Assembly (NCBI GenBank): GCA_016946835.1
Contig: JACVTC010000053.1
Span: 374,501-438,500, forward strand
DNA: 64,000 nucleotides
Direction: 5' to 3'
DNA from: Neocallimastix lanati (nom. inval.)
Taxonomy: Eukaryota; Neocallimastigomycota; Neocallimastigomycetes; Neocallimastigales; Neocallimastigaceae
Positions 23,501 to 33,508 of the stretch are shown here, piece after piece (the first letter of the stretch is position 1; the number at the start of each line of letters is the position of its first letter). The notes under the pieces are model-generated. The model did not search any database. It worked only from the letters and a program-made list of their open reading frames with translations, and was not told the origin of the DNA. Both the position numbers and the translations under genes were made by a program.

Positions 23501-24148
23501 TGTGTTTACTAGGCTCTTCTTCAACGAATTCTACATCGTTAGTATAATGTATTTTATTATTTTCAATATCCATGATAATATATGAATATTTTTTATCATC
23601 AAATCCCAAAAATACGCCCTTCTTAGCATTTGGTAAAAATTTTGATTTGTGTTGTGTATCATCCCTGTAATAACACACACAACCAAAGGTTTTTAAATGT
23701 TTTAACTCTACCTTTTTGTTGTAAAATACTTCATTGGGTATTAAAAATTTATTTCCTGAATGGGGAATTAAGTTATATATGTAGCATGCCTGTTTTATGG
23801 CAAAATTCCAAAAGTTTTCTGATAATTCTGCCCAATATAGAAGAGTTTTAGCTGAATTTCTAAGAGTTCTGTTTATTCTTTCAGCTTTTCCATTAACTTC
23901 AGGACAACCTGGGGGAGAATAGGTTTTTTCTATTCCATTTTCTTTACAGTATTTATTAACTGTTTTATTTTTAAATTCCTTTCCTCCATCTGATTTAAAT
24001 ATTTTAATATTATATTCTTCAAATTGGTTATTTAAGTACTTGAAGAATTCCACAATTAATTCGGGAGCTTCGGCTTTAGATTTTAAAGTATATATCCATA
24101 CTTTTCTTGAGAATTCATCCATGAATGTAATAAAGTATTTTTTATTAT
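20541..24148 (-). pseudogene. Copia pol, integrase core to RNase H, with an Asn-rich linker
   Basis: The frame resumes at the chromovirus insertion with KKYFITFMDEFSRKVW. Integrase shows the second D (FKSDGGKEF) and E (NGKAERINRTLRNS). About 450 residues of Asn/Lys/Glu-rich low-complexity sequence (NNINEDNNMNNENN and similar) separate integrase from RT. RT has the core D (QLDIKAAYLNAP) and YVDD (LYVDDMVIAG). RNase H has YTDSDFAGC, TAEAEYIS and YTDNQAS. The ORF stops at 20679 after HISVR, where TAG replaces the expected Tyr; it is then open again (HFNRDNIAKKKVKLEYIDT, MLADILTK) to a TAA at 20541. It is non-functional because it is split, with one extra nonsense codon. Confidence 0.92.
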
Positions 24149-24776
24149 TGTAACGAATATTGGAATATCCGTGTTTTAAAGAGTGTAACACAATAGGTAA
24201 GCACTTTTTGATTAATAAGTAATTTGGTTTTTTAAAATATAGTTTTATTAATTAAGAAGTTTAAAAATATTAATTATAAAGATTAATTATTGTAATATTT
24301 CGAATTACTTATTAATTAATTCAATAATTAATAAAAACACGAAGAAAAATATTTTCATTCGTGAAGTTCGCACTATTTATACTTTTAACGGAAAAACAGT
24401 TTTAACATGTAAAAATAATTTTAAAGAAATATTTAGAAACATGTTTGTAATAATTAATAATGTAAAGTTTCTAGAATATAGATTTTAATTGATGAAAATG
24501 AATCTTATCAAAAAAGAATAAAATAATTTATATAATAAGAATTTCTAAATTCATTTCGGTTAAATTACAAACCGAAAGAATCTTTAACTTTCTATAATTT
24601 TATACAGAAAGAATATTCAAGAAGATATTATTAATAATTAATAAAATAATTAATAAAATAATTATTTATGCAAAATGGGTTGAGGTGTGAGTCGAACCCA
24701 TGAAGTATTGGTCATGGTCAATGTAACTAACCATTGAACCAAGGTTCTAATTTTACTAACTGAAGATTTCGTTACA
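24149..24776 (-). repeat. 3' LTR of the chromovirus (628 bp)
   Basis: It runs TGTAACGAATATTGG to AAGATTTCGTTACA. It contains a hairpin TTTCGGTT...AACCGAAA and, at about 24672-24750 on the minus strand, a tRNA-like stretch with box A-like (TGGTTCAATGG) and box B-like (GGTTCGACTC) sequences. Confidence 0.93.
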
Positions 24777-25103
24777 TGGTCCGCCTCCAGGATTCGGATA
24801 CCAGACGAATCTAACAGTTAGGCATAACTATACTAAAATTAAGCAAACTAAACTAAACTAAACTAAATTAAAATAAAATAAAATATAATAAAATAAAAAT
24901 AATTAATTAACCATTTTATAGTACGAACTTTTTTGAATAAAATTACATGATATTAATAAAGTTACATGAATATAATATATAATAAGAATACATGAATATT
25001 AATAATATTTAATAATATAAAATAATATTTAGTAATATTGATATTAATAAATTAATATAAGTTTAATATTAATAAAGTAAAGATTCATTTTCAAGTTTTA
25101 ATT
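24777..25103 (-). other. Chromovirus 3' untranslated part with polypurine tract
   Basis: On the minus strand ATCCTGGAGGCGGACCA directly precedes the 3' LTR and is the likely plus-strand primer site. The rest is AT-rich, with an (AAACT)n stretch near 24845-24870. No gene. Confidence 0.65.
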
Positions 25104-28087
25104 TTAGTTATTATTGTTAGATTCTTTTAAGAGTTTAGGGCAATTTAAGTTTTCTTCGGGTTCCTAAGATGCTTCAGATAAAGGATAGCCTTTCCATTTA
25201 ATAAGATATTGGGTTTTGCCATAATGTTTTCTTTTATCAAGAATTTTTTCAACTTCATATTCTTCTTCATCATCTATGATAACCGGTGGAGGTGGTGCTT
25301 GAGTTCTATTAAAATTGTCTTCATAATATGGTTCTAATTCGGATACATGTATAATTGGATGAATTCTATACTTCTTTGGTAGATCTAATTTGTAAGTTAC
25401 CGGAGAGATTTTCTTTATAATTTTGAAAGGTCCTAATTTTCTTGGTTTAAGTTTTTTGTTTTTGTTTCTTAAAATGAGAGAACTATTCAGCCATACTTTA
25501 TCATTTTTCTTGAATTCTGCGGCTTGGGTTCTGTGTTTATTTGCAAAGTTTTCTTGTTTCTTAGAGGCGGTTTCCAAATTCTTTTTTAATTCCTTAGAGA
25601 GATCAGATAAATTTACTACAAAGTCTTCAGCTCTTGGTACATCGATGTTACTTGGTATTTCTGGTGAATGCCTAGGATTGAATCCATAATTTGCATAGAA
25701 AGGTGAGTAATTAGACGATTCCTGGATTGCATTGTTGTAACTGAATTCGGCCAGATAAAGATAGTTACTCCAATTAGATCCTTTGTAGTTAGCAAAACAT
25801 CTTAAATATTGTTCAATAACGGAGTTCACCCTCTCCGTCAAACCGTTAGTTTGGTGATGGGATGGGGAAGAGAACTTCAACTTAATGTCGAGGGCATCGC
25901 AAACAGCAGTCCAAAATTTAGAGGTAAATTGGGTTCCTCTATCGGATAGAATTTCATTTGGTAAGCCGTGGAGTCGAAAGACGGTTTTCATAAAAGCAGA
26001 AGCAGTGTCAGGGGCGGAAGGAACGTTTTCAAAAGGAATAAAGTGGCACATTTTAGAGAAGCGGTCGACAATGACAAAGATACAAGTAAAACCAGAAGAT
26101 TCAGGAAGATCGGTAATAAAATCCATAGCAATAGAGATCCAAGGGCGATTAGGAATTTCAAGCGGTTGTAAGTATCCATAAGGATTGTGTCTTGAGTCCT
26201 TAGAACGGCAGCAAGTTTCGCAGGAGCGAATATAGTCTTTAGCATCAGAGTTAAGCGAGGGCCACCAAAAGTCGCGATTTAAAAGATTAATTGTTTTTCG
26301 AATTCCGAAGTGACCAGCGGAGGGAGAGTCATGGCAGATCTTAAAAGCGTGTGAGCGGCAGTTAGGCGGAATATAAAGTTTGTTGTCAAAGAGAAGGTAA
26401 CCGTTACTAAGTGAGAATTTATCGATTTTAGGATGTGGGATTGGGAGCTTGTTATTTCCAAGGTAGTCACAAACGTTATGATAAAATGAATCGTTTTTAC
26501 ATTCGGAAAGGATTTCTTCAGTGAAAGGTACAGCGGAAGTTGGGAAAGCAGCAAAGTTTTCAGGACGGAGCACTGAGAAGGGGATTTCATTAAAATTTTG
26601 TTCAGAAGCATCATAATCAGGTCTTCTTGAGAGCGCATCGGGTTTTCCATTGATTGAGCCATAAAACAGTTTTGCATCGGGTTTTAGTTTTATCTCACAA
26701 TCATATTGACGATGAGGTGGTAGTTTGTTGGCAGATTTTTCATCGAAGACATCAATAAATTGCAAAAGCTTTTCAGGAAGATTGTTCGTTTCAGGTTGAT
26801 TAATTGATTCTAAGGTTTCATCATCAAGTTGGGGTTCTTTTTCTGTAACGTGAGCAGTGAAAGTTATAGGAATAACCAGGCAATTATTAGTGCAATAACT
26901 TGATTTAAAGCAAAGTTTCTTTTCAGAGAAATTTATCATTGGATTATGGGTACAGAGCCATTCAGAGCCAAGTATGCAGCAGTAAGAGGGTAAATCGATG
27001 ATGTAGAATTCAGCTAAGCATTTGTGATTATCATAAGTGAGGGAGAGTGGCATGGTTTTGCCTAATATAGTTTGATTTCCACCTATACCGGAGACTTGTG
27101 GGACAACATTTTGTTTTTCGAAGGGAATATTATTTTCTTTTGCGAAGTAGATATCCATAAGATTTAATTGTGATCCGGAGTCAATTAAAATTTTGGTTTT
27201 AACAGAAGCGTTTGAGGTACTTATATTGAATTCAAAGGTTGCAGTTTTAACATTGGGATTATCAGAGAGTCTTGGTCTTGGTTTGGTTGTTTCTGGATTT
27301 GTTACGTAAGTAGTATTACTGCTTGTACTGTTATTATTGTTTCTTTTTCTGTTTTTGATGGGGCAATTATCAAGTTGGTGGTCAGTAGATCCACAATAGA
27401 GGCAGAGGTTTTCCTTTCTTCTTTTTTCTTTTTCTTCTTTTGAAAGAGGTCCATGGGTTTTATTAGGTTTGGATTGAAAAGGTTTTTTACCAGCGTTTCT
27501 TTTAAAATTGTTTCTAGTATTACTATTATTGTTGTTTTGTCGGTTGGTTAAGTTATTAAAGTTTCGATGGTTTGATATGCGGCTATCGATTCTGGAAGCA
27601 ATTGTTTGCATTGCGAATAATGAACGGGGTCCTGGAAACATTTCGAGTATTCTGGTAGCTATTTGGTCTTGTAATCCATCCAAGAAAGCATCCATCTTGG
27701 CTTCTTCGTTCCAAGATGAATCATCAGCATATCGGTTGAATTCCATGATGTAATGTTGAATATCACCGATTCTTTTTTGCTTTATTGTTCTTAACCTATG
27801 GTTTGCCACGAAAGTTGCGTCATTATTCCCAAAAACCGATTTCATTCGTTCGATGAATTCTTCGTAATTACCTAGGCATGGATCCATGTTTTCAATTAAC
27901 GTTGCTGCCCAGTTCATAGCGGTTCCATATAGTCTTGAAATAATGTATACCACTTTTGATTCATCATCAACGAATCTATCTGGATAGATCATAAAAAGAA
28001 GTTCAATTTTAGCGAGGAATCCTTTAAAATACCTTCTATCGCCGGCGAATCCATCCTTGAGTGTTGCATTACTATTGTTTACTTCTT

Positions 28088-28091
<4 letters not shown>
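25104..28091 (-). CDS. Chromovirus polyprotein: gag-protease-integrase-chromodomain, RT and RNase H deleted
   Basis: The ATG at 28091 opens a 975-residue frame to TAG at 25164-25166. Domains in order: capsid (FKGFLAKIELLF, SRLYGTAMNWA); CCHC knuckle (CLYCGSTDHQLDNC); aspartic protease (ILIDSGSQLN); the pre-RT motif (KLPPHRQYDCEIKL, KLFYG). It then jumps in frame to NGKPDALSRRPDY, which normally follows RNase H. Integrase is complete: H-H-C-C (SAGHFGIRKT, CETCCRS), D (MDFITDLP), D (LSDRGTQF), E (TNGLTERVNSV). The C-terminus holds a GPF motif and a chromodomain (YEVEKILDKRKHYGKTQYL, IKWKGY). The TAG sits where the chromodomain Trp (SW-EPEE) is expected; 19 more codons are open to TAA at 25104. 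It is about 500 residues shorter than a usual chromovirus polyprotein, so it must rely on RT supplied in trans. Confidence 0.93.
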
Positions 28092-28125
<34 letters not shown>

Positions 28126-28415
28126 CTAATTATTGATTACTAATTATTAATTATTAATTATTAATTATTATTAATTATTAAATATTGATTATTACTAATT
28201 ATTATTAATTATTATTATTAATTATTAATAATTATTGAATATTGATTATTACTATTAATTATTACTAATTATTGAATATTGATTATTACTAATTATTAAT
28301 TATTAATTATTACTAATTATTGATTATTAATTATTACTAATTATTGATTATTAATTATTATTATTAATTATTAAATATTAATTATTAAATATTAATTATT
28401 ACTAATTTTTTTTTT

Positions 28416-28447
<32 letters not shown>

Positions 28448-28460
28448 TTTTTTTTTAGTT
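28092..28460. repeat. Simple-sequence leader of the chromovirus: T runs and (ATT)n/TAATTATT
   Basis: Two long T runs (28092-28121 and about 28407-28456) flank about 290 bp of TAATTATT/TTAATTATTA repeats. This is the 5' untranslated part on the minus strand. No gene. Confidence 0.8.
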
Positions 28461-28698
28461 ATTATAATCATTAATTTTGATTGAATAATAAATATACAAT
28501 ATAATTAATTATTAGAAGAAGTAAATATTTAATTTCAATATAAATAATTTTAATTTCAAGGATGGCTATATGGATTATTGAAAATATTAATAATTTTAAT
28601 ATATAGTAAAATTCAAGGGTTCCGATTGAATTTATAAATTCATGCATGAATTTTGGTAGAAAAATTTATAGTCTTGGTAAGTGGTTTCAAAAATAGTA

Positions 28699-28980
28699 GA
28701 AAATGGGATTCCTTAACGGGGTTCCAAAAAGAGTAGTAGAGAATGGGATTCCTTAACGGGGTTCCAAAAAAGAATAGTAGTAAATGGGATTCCTTAACGG
28801 TGTTCCAAAAATAGTAGTAGAAAATGGGATTCCTTAACGGGGTTCCAAAAATAGTAGTAGAAAATGGGATTCCTTAACGGGGTTCCAAAAATAGTAGTAG
28901 AAAATGGGATTCCTTAACGGGGTTCCAAAAAGAGTAATAGAAAATGGGATTCCTTAACGGGGTTCCAAAAATAGTAAAAG
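28699..28980 (-). repeat. Seven-copy tandem repeat (about 40 bp) in the chromovirus leader
   Basis: GATTCCTTAACGGGGTTCC occurs seven times, spaced by AAAAATAGTAGTAGAAAATG-like sequence. It lies between the 5' LTR and gag, where packaging or internal ribosome-entry signals normally sit. Copies differ by small changes (one reads GGTGTTCC). Confidence 0.9.
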
Positions 28981-29017
28981 TGCAAAGGTATTGTGCTTAG
29001 TTTAGTGGTGTTTTTAT

Positions 29018-29645
29018 TGTAACGAATATTGGAATATCCGTGTTTTAAAGAGTGTAACACAATAGGTAAGCACTTTTTGATTAATAAGTAATTTGGTTTT
29101 TTAAAATATAGTTTTATTAATTAAGAAGTTTAAAAATATTAATTATAAAGATTAATTATTGTAATATTTCGAATTACTTATTAATTAATTCAATAATTAA
29201 TAAAAACACGAAGAAAAATATTTTCATTCGTGAAGTTCGCACTATTTATACTTTTAACGGAAAAACAGTTTTAACATGTAAAAATAATTTTAAAGAAATA
29301 TTTAGAAACATGTTTGTAATAATTAATAATGTAAAGTTTCTAGAATATAGATTTTAATTGATGAAAATGAATCTTATCAAAAAAGAATAAAATAATTTAT
29401 ATAATAAGAATTTCTAAATTCATTTCGGTTAAATTACAAACCGAAAGAATCTTTAACTTTCTATAATTTTATACAGAAAGAATATTCAAGAAGATATTAT
29501 TAATAATTAATAAAATAATTAATAAAATAATTATTTATGCAAAATGGGTTGAGGTGTGAGTCGAACCCATGAAGTATTGGTCATGGTCAATGTAACTAAC
29601 CATTGAACCAAGGTTCTAATTTTACTAACTGAAGATTTCGTTACA
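29018..29645 (-). repeat. 5' LTR of the chromovirus (628 bp)
   Basis: Same length and, by eye, the same sequence as 24149-24776. No PBS starting with TGG abuts its end. Instead the adjoining plus-strand text is GCTTAGTTTAGTGGTG, which resembles a tRNA D-arm. Confidence 0.93.
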
Positions 29646-31641
29646 ATTATTGATAGATGAATTGTATGGACCTGAAATGTCTGAATGTATTATTTCTAAT
29701 ATTTTCGTAGCTTTCGGTGTTTTTCCTCCGTGTGATTTCCTTGACATTTTAGCTACTTTACATTCTATGCATTTAGAAGTTTTTATTTGGTGTAAACTTA
29801 GATATTTGTTTATGTTTTCTAGGTAATAATGACCTAGTCTTCTATGCCAAATTTCAAGGCTTTTTTCATCAACTTCGTTTAAAGCCATAATATTTTTATC
29901 CTTTTCTTCAAAGTTTTTATTAATCTTGTAAGTATTTACTAAGAATTGATTATCATTTGTAGAATAATAAGTTCCTATATATACATTATTTGGACCCCAT
30001 AAGTTAAATCTACCACGTGTATAATCATCAGTGTCAATAATGACTCTATATCCTATTTTGGCCAGTTCTATTCCACTAATAAGATTTTTAGTTGCAGATT
30101 TTGAATATAATACCTTGTCTAGTCGTACATATATTCCATTAATGTAACATTCGTAAGTACCATATCCTTCGAAGCTACACATTGTCCCATTGGCACATCT
30201 TAACTTTATTTTGCAGTGAATAAAATTATTTAGCAAATTAAAATCATTAGTTATATGTTCTCCAGCACCAGTATCATATAACCATTCACTAGTCTTATCA
30301 TTTTCTTCATAATAATTGATGTTGTTTACATATAATTCCTCTTTTTTATTAGGAATTGTTATCTCCTTTGGAATAATAGAACTATCATTCACGTATTCAA
30401 TTAATCCAGAAAATTTAACCTTATTGTTAATGTTTATTTCTTCTTGTTTTTCTATCAGTGCCCTTGCGTCTTCAAAATCAAAATTATCGTCATAACTACT
30501 GGCACTGTCTGGATCAGAAATTTTACTTATTAAATGTAAAGACTTCTTTGGATGATCATTTAATGTGGTCTTTACTTGAAGCTTTTCTTGCCTCCCTTTA
30601 TTATGATTTGACTTCGTCTTCATATTATATATGCAGTTTCTGGTAGAGTGTCCTTTAACTTCACAAATGTGACAATATGATTTATTATTATTGTCTTTGT
30701 TACTATTATCTTTATTATTATTGTTATATTGGTTACCATTTTGCTTTCCTCTTTTCTTAGAGTTAGAGCTTTTGTTATTATGGTTGTTGTGTTCACTTTT
30801 CTTTGAGGAATTACTAGTTCTTCTTCCTCTACTGATAAAATCTAGATCCATTGGATCATCTTTTTCAATGGTTTTGTTATCTTCCCAATTTTCTAGGTAA
30901 GATTTTGCATAAATAAAACTTTTGAGATTATTAATATATACATTAGGGTCACTATTCAAATTAATTTTGAATGATATTTTTATAATCATCCGGTAGTACG
31001 TTATAGAGATATTTTAATTTTTCCTTATCAGTGATCTCCACATGTTGTTCTTCCATATCATCGAAAGTTTCTTTCATAAGTTCTAGCTTTTCGATGATTT
31101 GATTTCTATCTCTGGCTTTAATACTTCTTAACCTTTTAAGCCAGTATCCCATATCAGCATTTGAATTTCCATATTTTGATTTGAGTCTTTCCATTATACG
31201 GAAACCATTATTAAGTCTGCTGATTTCTCTTAAAACAGAATCATCGACATTCTTACTGATCATGAGTATCATGTCAGCATCGATCCTTTCTGCTTCCTCA
31301 ACTAATCTGATATGATTAAGAGGATTACCAAAAAAGTTAGTTAGCTGAGTATTGATATCAACATTATTGTTTCGATTAACCTCAGCATTATTGTTTCGAA
31401 TAGGTTCGGCAGGAGCTTGCGGTAACATTTTGGTAATTAATTTAGTAATTACCTTGTTGATAACATCGTTGACATTGGGGTTGTAATCAAAACCTACATC
31501 ATTAAGTTTTCCAACGACGTCGACTTCCATGAATTCCTTAATACCTTGACGTTTAGCGGCATTGTCAATAAGGAATTTCCACTCATTAAAGTTGGATTTT
31601 CCATGGAGGCGTTGGTCCTTAGCTAAGTTAAAGTCTTGCAT
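29646..31641 (-). pseudogene. Copia gag, protease and integrase N-terminus, frameshifted
   Basis: The ATG at 31641 opens gag (KDQRLHGKSNFNEWKFLID..., EYLYNVLPDDYKNII-like end) to a stop at 30961. The second frame (from about 30989) continues gag (NSDPNVYINNLKSFIYAKSY), so the switch lies inside gag and looks like an indel rather than a programmed gag-pol shift. It then shows a CCHC knuckle (CHICEVKGHSTRNC), protease (WLYDTGAGEHITND), the integrase zinc region (IWHRRLGHYYLENI, CIECKVAKMS) and the first catalytic D (IIHSDISGPY). The chromovirus insertion ends it after SSINN. Confidence 0.9.
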
Positions 31642-31694
31642 GATTTCGAAGCGGTGAAGCGTATTAATTAAGTACTTTTAATAATAAATGATAT

Positions 31695-31716
31695 GAGTCA
31701 ACTGAGACTCTTAATC
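31695..31716 (-). promoter_or_regulatory. Copia PBS, complementary to the tRNA-Lys(CUU) anticodon arm
   Basis: On the minus strand the 5' LTR end is directly followed by GATTAAGAGTCTCAGTTGAC. Its complement, TGAGACTCTTAATC, is the anticodon stem-loop of tRNA-Lys(CUU). This fits priming by a cleaved 5' tRNA half, as known for Drosophila copia with initiator tRNA-Met. Confidence 0.75.
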
Positions 31717-32017
31717 TGTTAGCTTTATTAAATTTAGATCTATAATAATATTCCTTATGGAATATGGTATACAAGGGAAATAAGTGTATGATCTATCTTT
31801 CGGCTTTAAATAAGTAATAAAGTCACATGTTACTACATGCGTTTTCCATAACATAAAATAAATTAAAAATTAATTAAATAAATATTAAAAGATAATTAAC
31901 ATAGATTTATACAAGACGATAGATCATAATACATTTAAGTAATCATTAAATATAAATAAATAAATACACATAAATATAAATAAATACTATAAATAAATAA
32001 ATTAAATATATAGTTAA

Positions 32018-32245
32018 TGTTAGAAGTAGAAATTTATGATATATAAATAAATGTTAAATTAGATTAAATTAATATGAATATACGAATCATATTATGTAAT
32101 ACATTAATTAAATAAATTAACATGTATCTAAATTTAGCCACAGTTCTTGTATAAATAGAACTGGTTTTACTTTAATTGTAAATCTGAGGTTAGTTATTAA
32201 TACATAATAAACATTTATCATAAAACCCATTTTTACCTTCTAAAA
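32018..32245 (+). repeat. TRIM 5' LTR
   Basis: 228 bp, TGTTAGAAGTAG to CCTTCTAAAA. No difference from 32719-32946 was seen by eye. Confidence 0.9.
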
Positions 32246-32278
32246 GATTAAGAGTCTCAAGACTCTAATCAACTGAGC
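32246..32278 (+). promoter_or_regulatory. TRIM PBS, complementary to a tRNA-Lys(CUU) 5' half
   Basis: It begins at the LTR end with GATTAAGAGTCTCAAGACTC and continues TAATCAACTGAGC. The complement reads as a tRNA D-arm (GCTCAGTTGATTAGAG) followed by an anticodon arm (TTGAGACTCTTAATC). Confidence 0.8.
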
Positions 32279-32704
32279 GAAATAAGCTGACAAGTAATAG
32301 AAAATTTCAAAATGGTAATTACAAAAGACTCTTAATCAAAAATATAAAGAAGTGAAATCTATATTACAACAGCTATAATAGCCGGAACTTTAGAAGAACT
32401 ACTAGCCTTCATAACTAGCTCAATGATTACAAAAAGGAAAGGACATTACCCCCACATAAAATAAATGTGAAATTAGTAAGACCGAACAAGAATGTCACCT
32501 CTAAAATAATATGGTTAATGTTAATCCACAAAACATATAAATTATGGTTATTGCTAAACCAAAAAGCAAATATAAATTACTAATGAAGGGACAAAAATAA
32601 ACTTGTATGAAAAAAAATTCATCGTAGTCGGCATATATAATTTAAAACTAAATAAATTTAAACTTCTTTGAAGCAAACTAGATTTTTGTATAAACAGAAA
32701 ATCA

Positions 32705-32718
32705 AGTTTGAGGGGGAA
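32705..32718 (+). promoter_or_regulatory. TRIM polypurine tract
   Basis: AGTTTGAGGGGGAA abuts the 3' LTR start TGTTAGAAG and matches the copia tract. Confidence 0.85.
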
Positions 32719-32946
32719 TGTTAGAAGTAGAAATTTATGATATATAAATAAATGTTAAATTAGATTAAATTAATATGAATATACGAATCATATTATGTAA
32801 TACATTAATTAAATAAATTAACATGTATCTAAATTTAGCCACAGTTCTTGTATAAATAGAACTGGTTTTACTTTAATTGTAAATCTGAGGTTAGTTATTA
32901 ATACATAATAAACATTTATCATAAAACCCATTTTTACCTTCTAAAA
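32719..32946 (+). repeat. TRIM 3' LTR
   Basis: 228 bp; ends CTTCTAAAA followed by the GTTAA target copy at 32947-32951. Confidence 0.9.
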
Positions 32947-32970
32947 GTTAAATTATGAGTGCAGTCAACA

Positions 32971-33164
32971 ATTATAATAATAATAATAATAATAATATAT
33001 AAATTTATTAAATGTAAATAGAAATAAAAAAAAAGAAAGAATAATAATAATATTTTTTTTTAAAAAAAGTTTTATTAATATATATATATATGCATAAATA
33101 TTAAAAACAGAATAAAACAAAATTTTTAAAAAAAAAAAAAAAAGGAAATTAAATAAGAAAATAA

Positions 33165-33206
<42 letters not shown>

Positions 33207-33209
33207 TTT

Positions 33210-33264
<55 letters not shown>

Positions 33265-33508
33265 TTCTTGATTTTTATTTTTATTTTTATTTTTATTTTT
33301 TTTTTATTTATATTGCATTAAAATGTATTACAGATAATTAGATAATTATATATATTATTATTATTATTATTAATTTATTAATTTATTTTTTTTATATTTT
33401 TTTTTATACATAAATAATTTTTTTTTAATCATATAGTATATTCATTGATAATTATATATTGTCATTACTAATATTTATTTTTTTTTTTTAAGAATTTTTT
33501 TTTTTTTT
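32971..33508. other. Simple-sequence spacer between copia and MED17
   Basis: It contains the remainder of the (AAT)n target, (TA)n at about 33168-33196, a T run of about 50 at 33211-33260, and ATTTTT and ATT repeats. No coding signal was seen. It must contain the MED17 3' end signals, but none stands out. Confidence 0.7.

Larger units (their letters stand above)
24149..29645 (-). mobile_element. RT-less chromodomain Ty3/gypsy (chromovirus) inserted in the copia integrase
   Basis: Two 628-bp LTRs (TGTAACG...CGTTACA) bound the element, with a perfect ATTAT target duplication (24144-24148 and 29646-29650). Across the junctions the copia protein reads SGPYNSSINN then KKYFITFMDEF. One ORF encodes gag, protease, integrase and chromodomain without any RT/RNase H. 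The LTRs look the same throughout by eye, pointing to a recent insertion. Confidence 0.93.
32018..32946 (+). mobile_element. TRIM-like miniature LTR retrotransposon (929 bp), TSD GTTAA
   Basis: Two 228-bp direct repeats (32018-32245 and 32719-32946) run TGTTAGAAG to CTTCTAAAA, so the 3' terminus is AA rather than the usual CA. Each has a TATA-like GTATAAATAGAA. The 473-bp interior holds a PBS and polypurine tract but no ORF, so it must use proteins from another element. PBS and polypurine tract match those of the copia element, making that family the likely helper. Orientation is opposite to its host. Confidence 0.92.
20201..32970 (-). mobile_element. Ty1/copia retrotransposon carrying two later insertions
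   Basis: LTR termini are TGTTAGC...CAGTCAACA; the target duplication is ATTAT (20196-20200 and 32971-32975). Without the two nested elements and their duplicated targets the copia element is about 6.3 kb. Minus-strand order: 5' LTR, PBS, gag, protease, integrase, RT, RNase H, polypurine tract, 3' LTR. It has a gag frameshift, a nonsense codon near the pol end, and an integrase split by the chromovirus. Confidence 0.93.
31717..32970 (-). repeat. 5' LTR of the copia element, split by the TRIM
   Basis: It consists of 31717-32017 plus 32952-32970 and reads as one copy of 20201-20520. The GTTAA at 32013-32017 is duplicated at 32947-32951 around the TRIM. Confidence 0.92.

Noticed and set aside
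24665-24750. Functional tRNA gene
   Set aside because: Box A and B words are present, but the acceptor and T stems do not pair, and the sequence is part of an LTR present twice.
25423-27753. Antisense ORFs over the chromovirus polyprotein
   Set aside because: They overlap a well-supported coding frame on the other strand and show no family motif.
28699-28980. CRISPR-like array (seven repeats with spacers)
   Set aside because: The spacers are themselves nearly the same, the genome is eukaryotic, and the repeat lies in a retroelement leader.
30955-30995. Programmed gag-pol frameshift site in the copia element
   Set aside because: The frame change falls before the zinc knuckle, inside gag, so a disabling indel is more likely.
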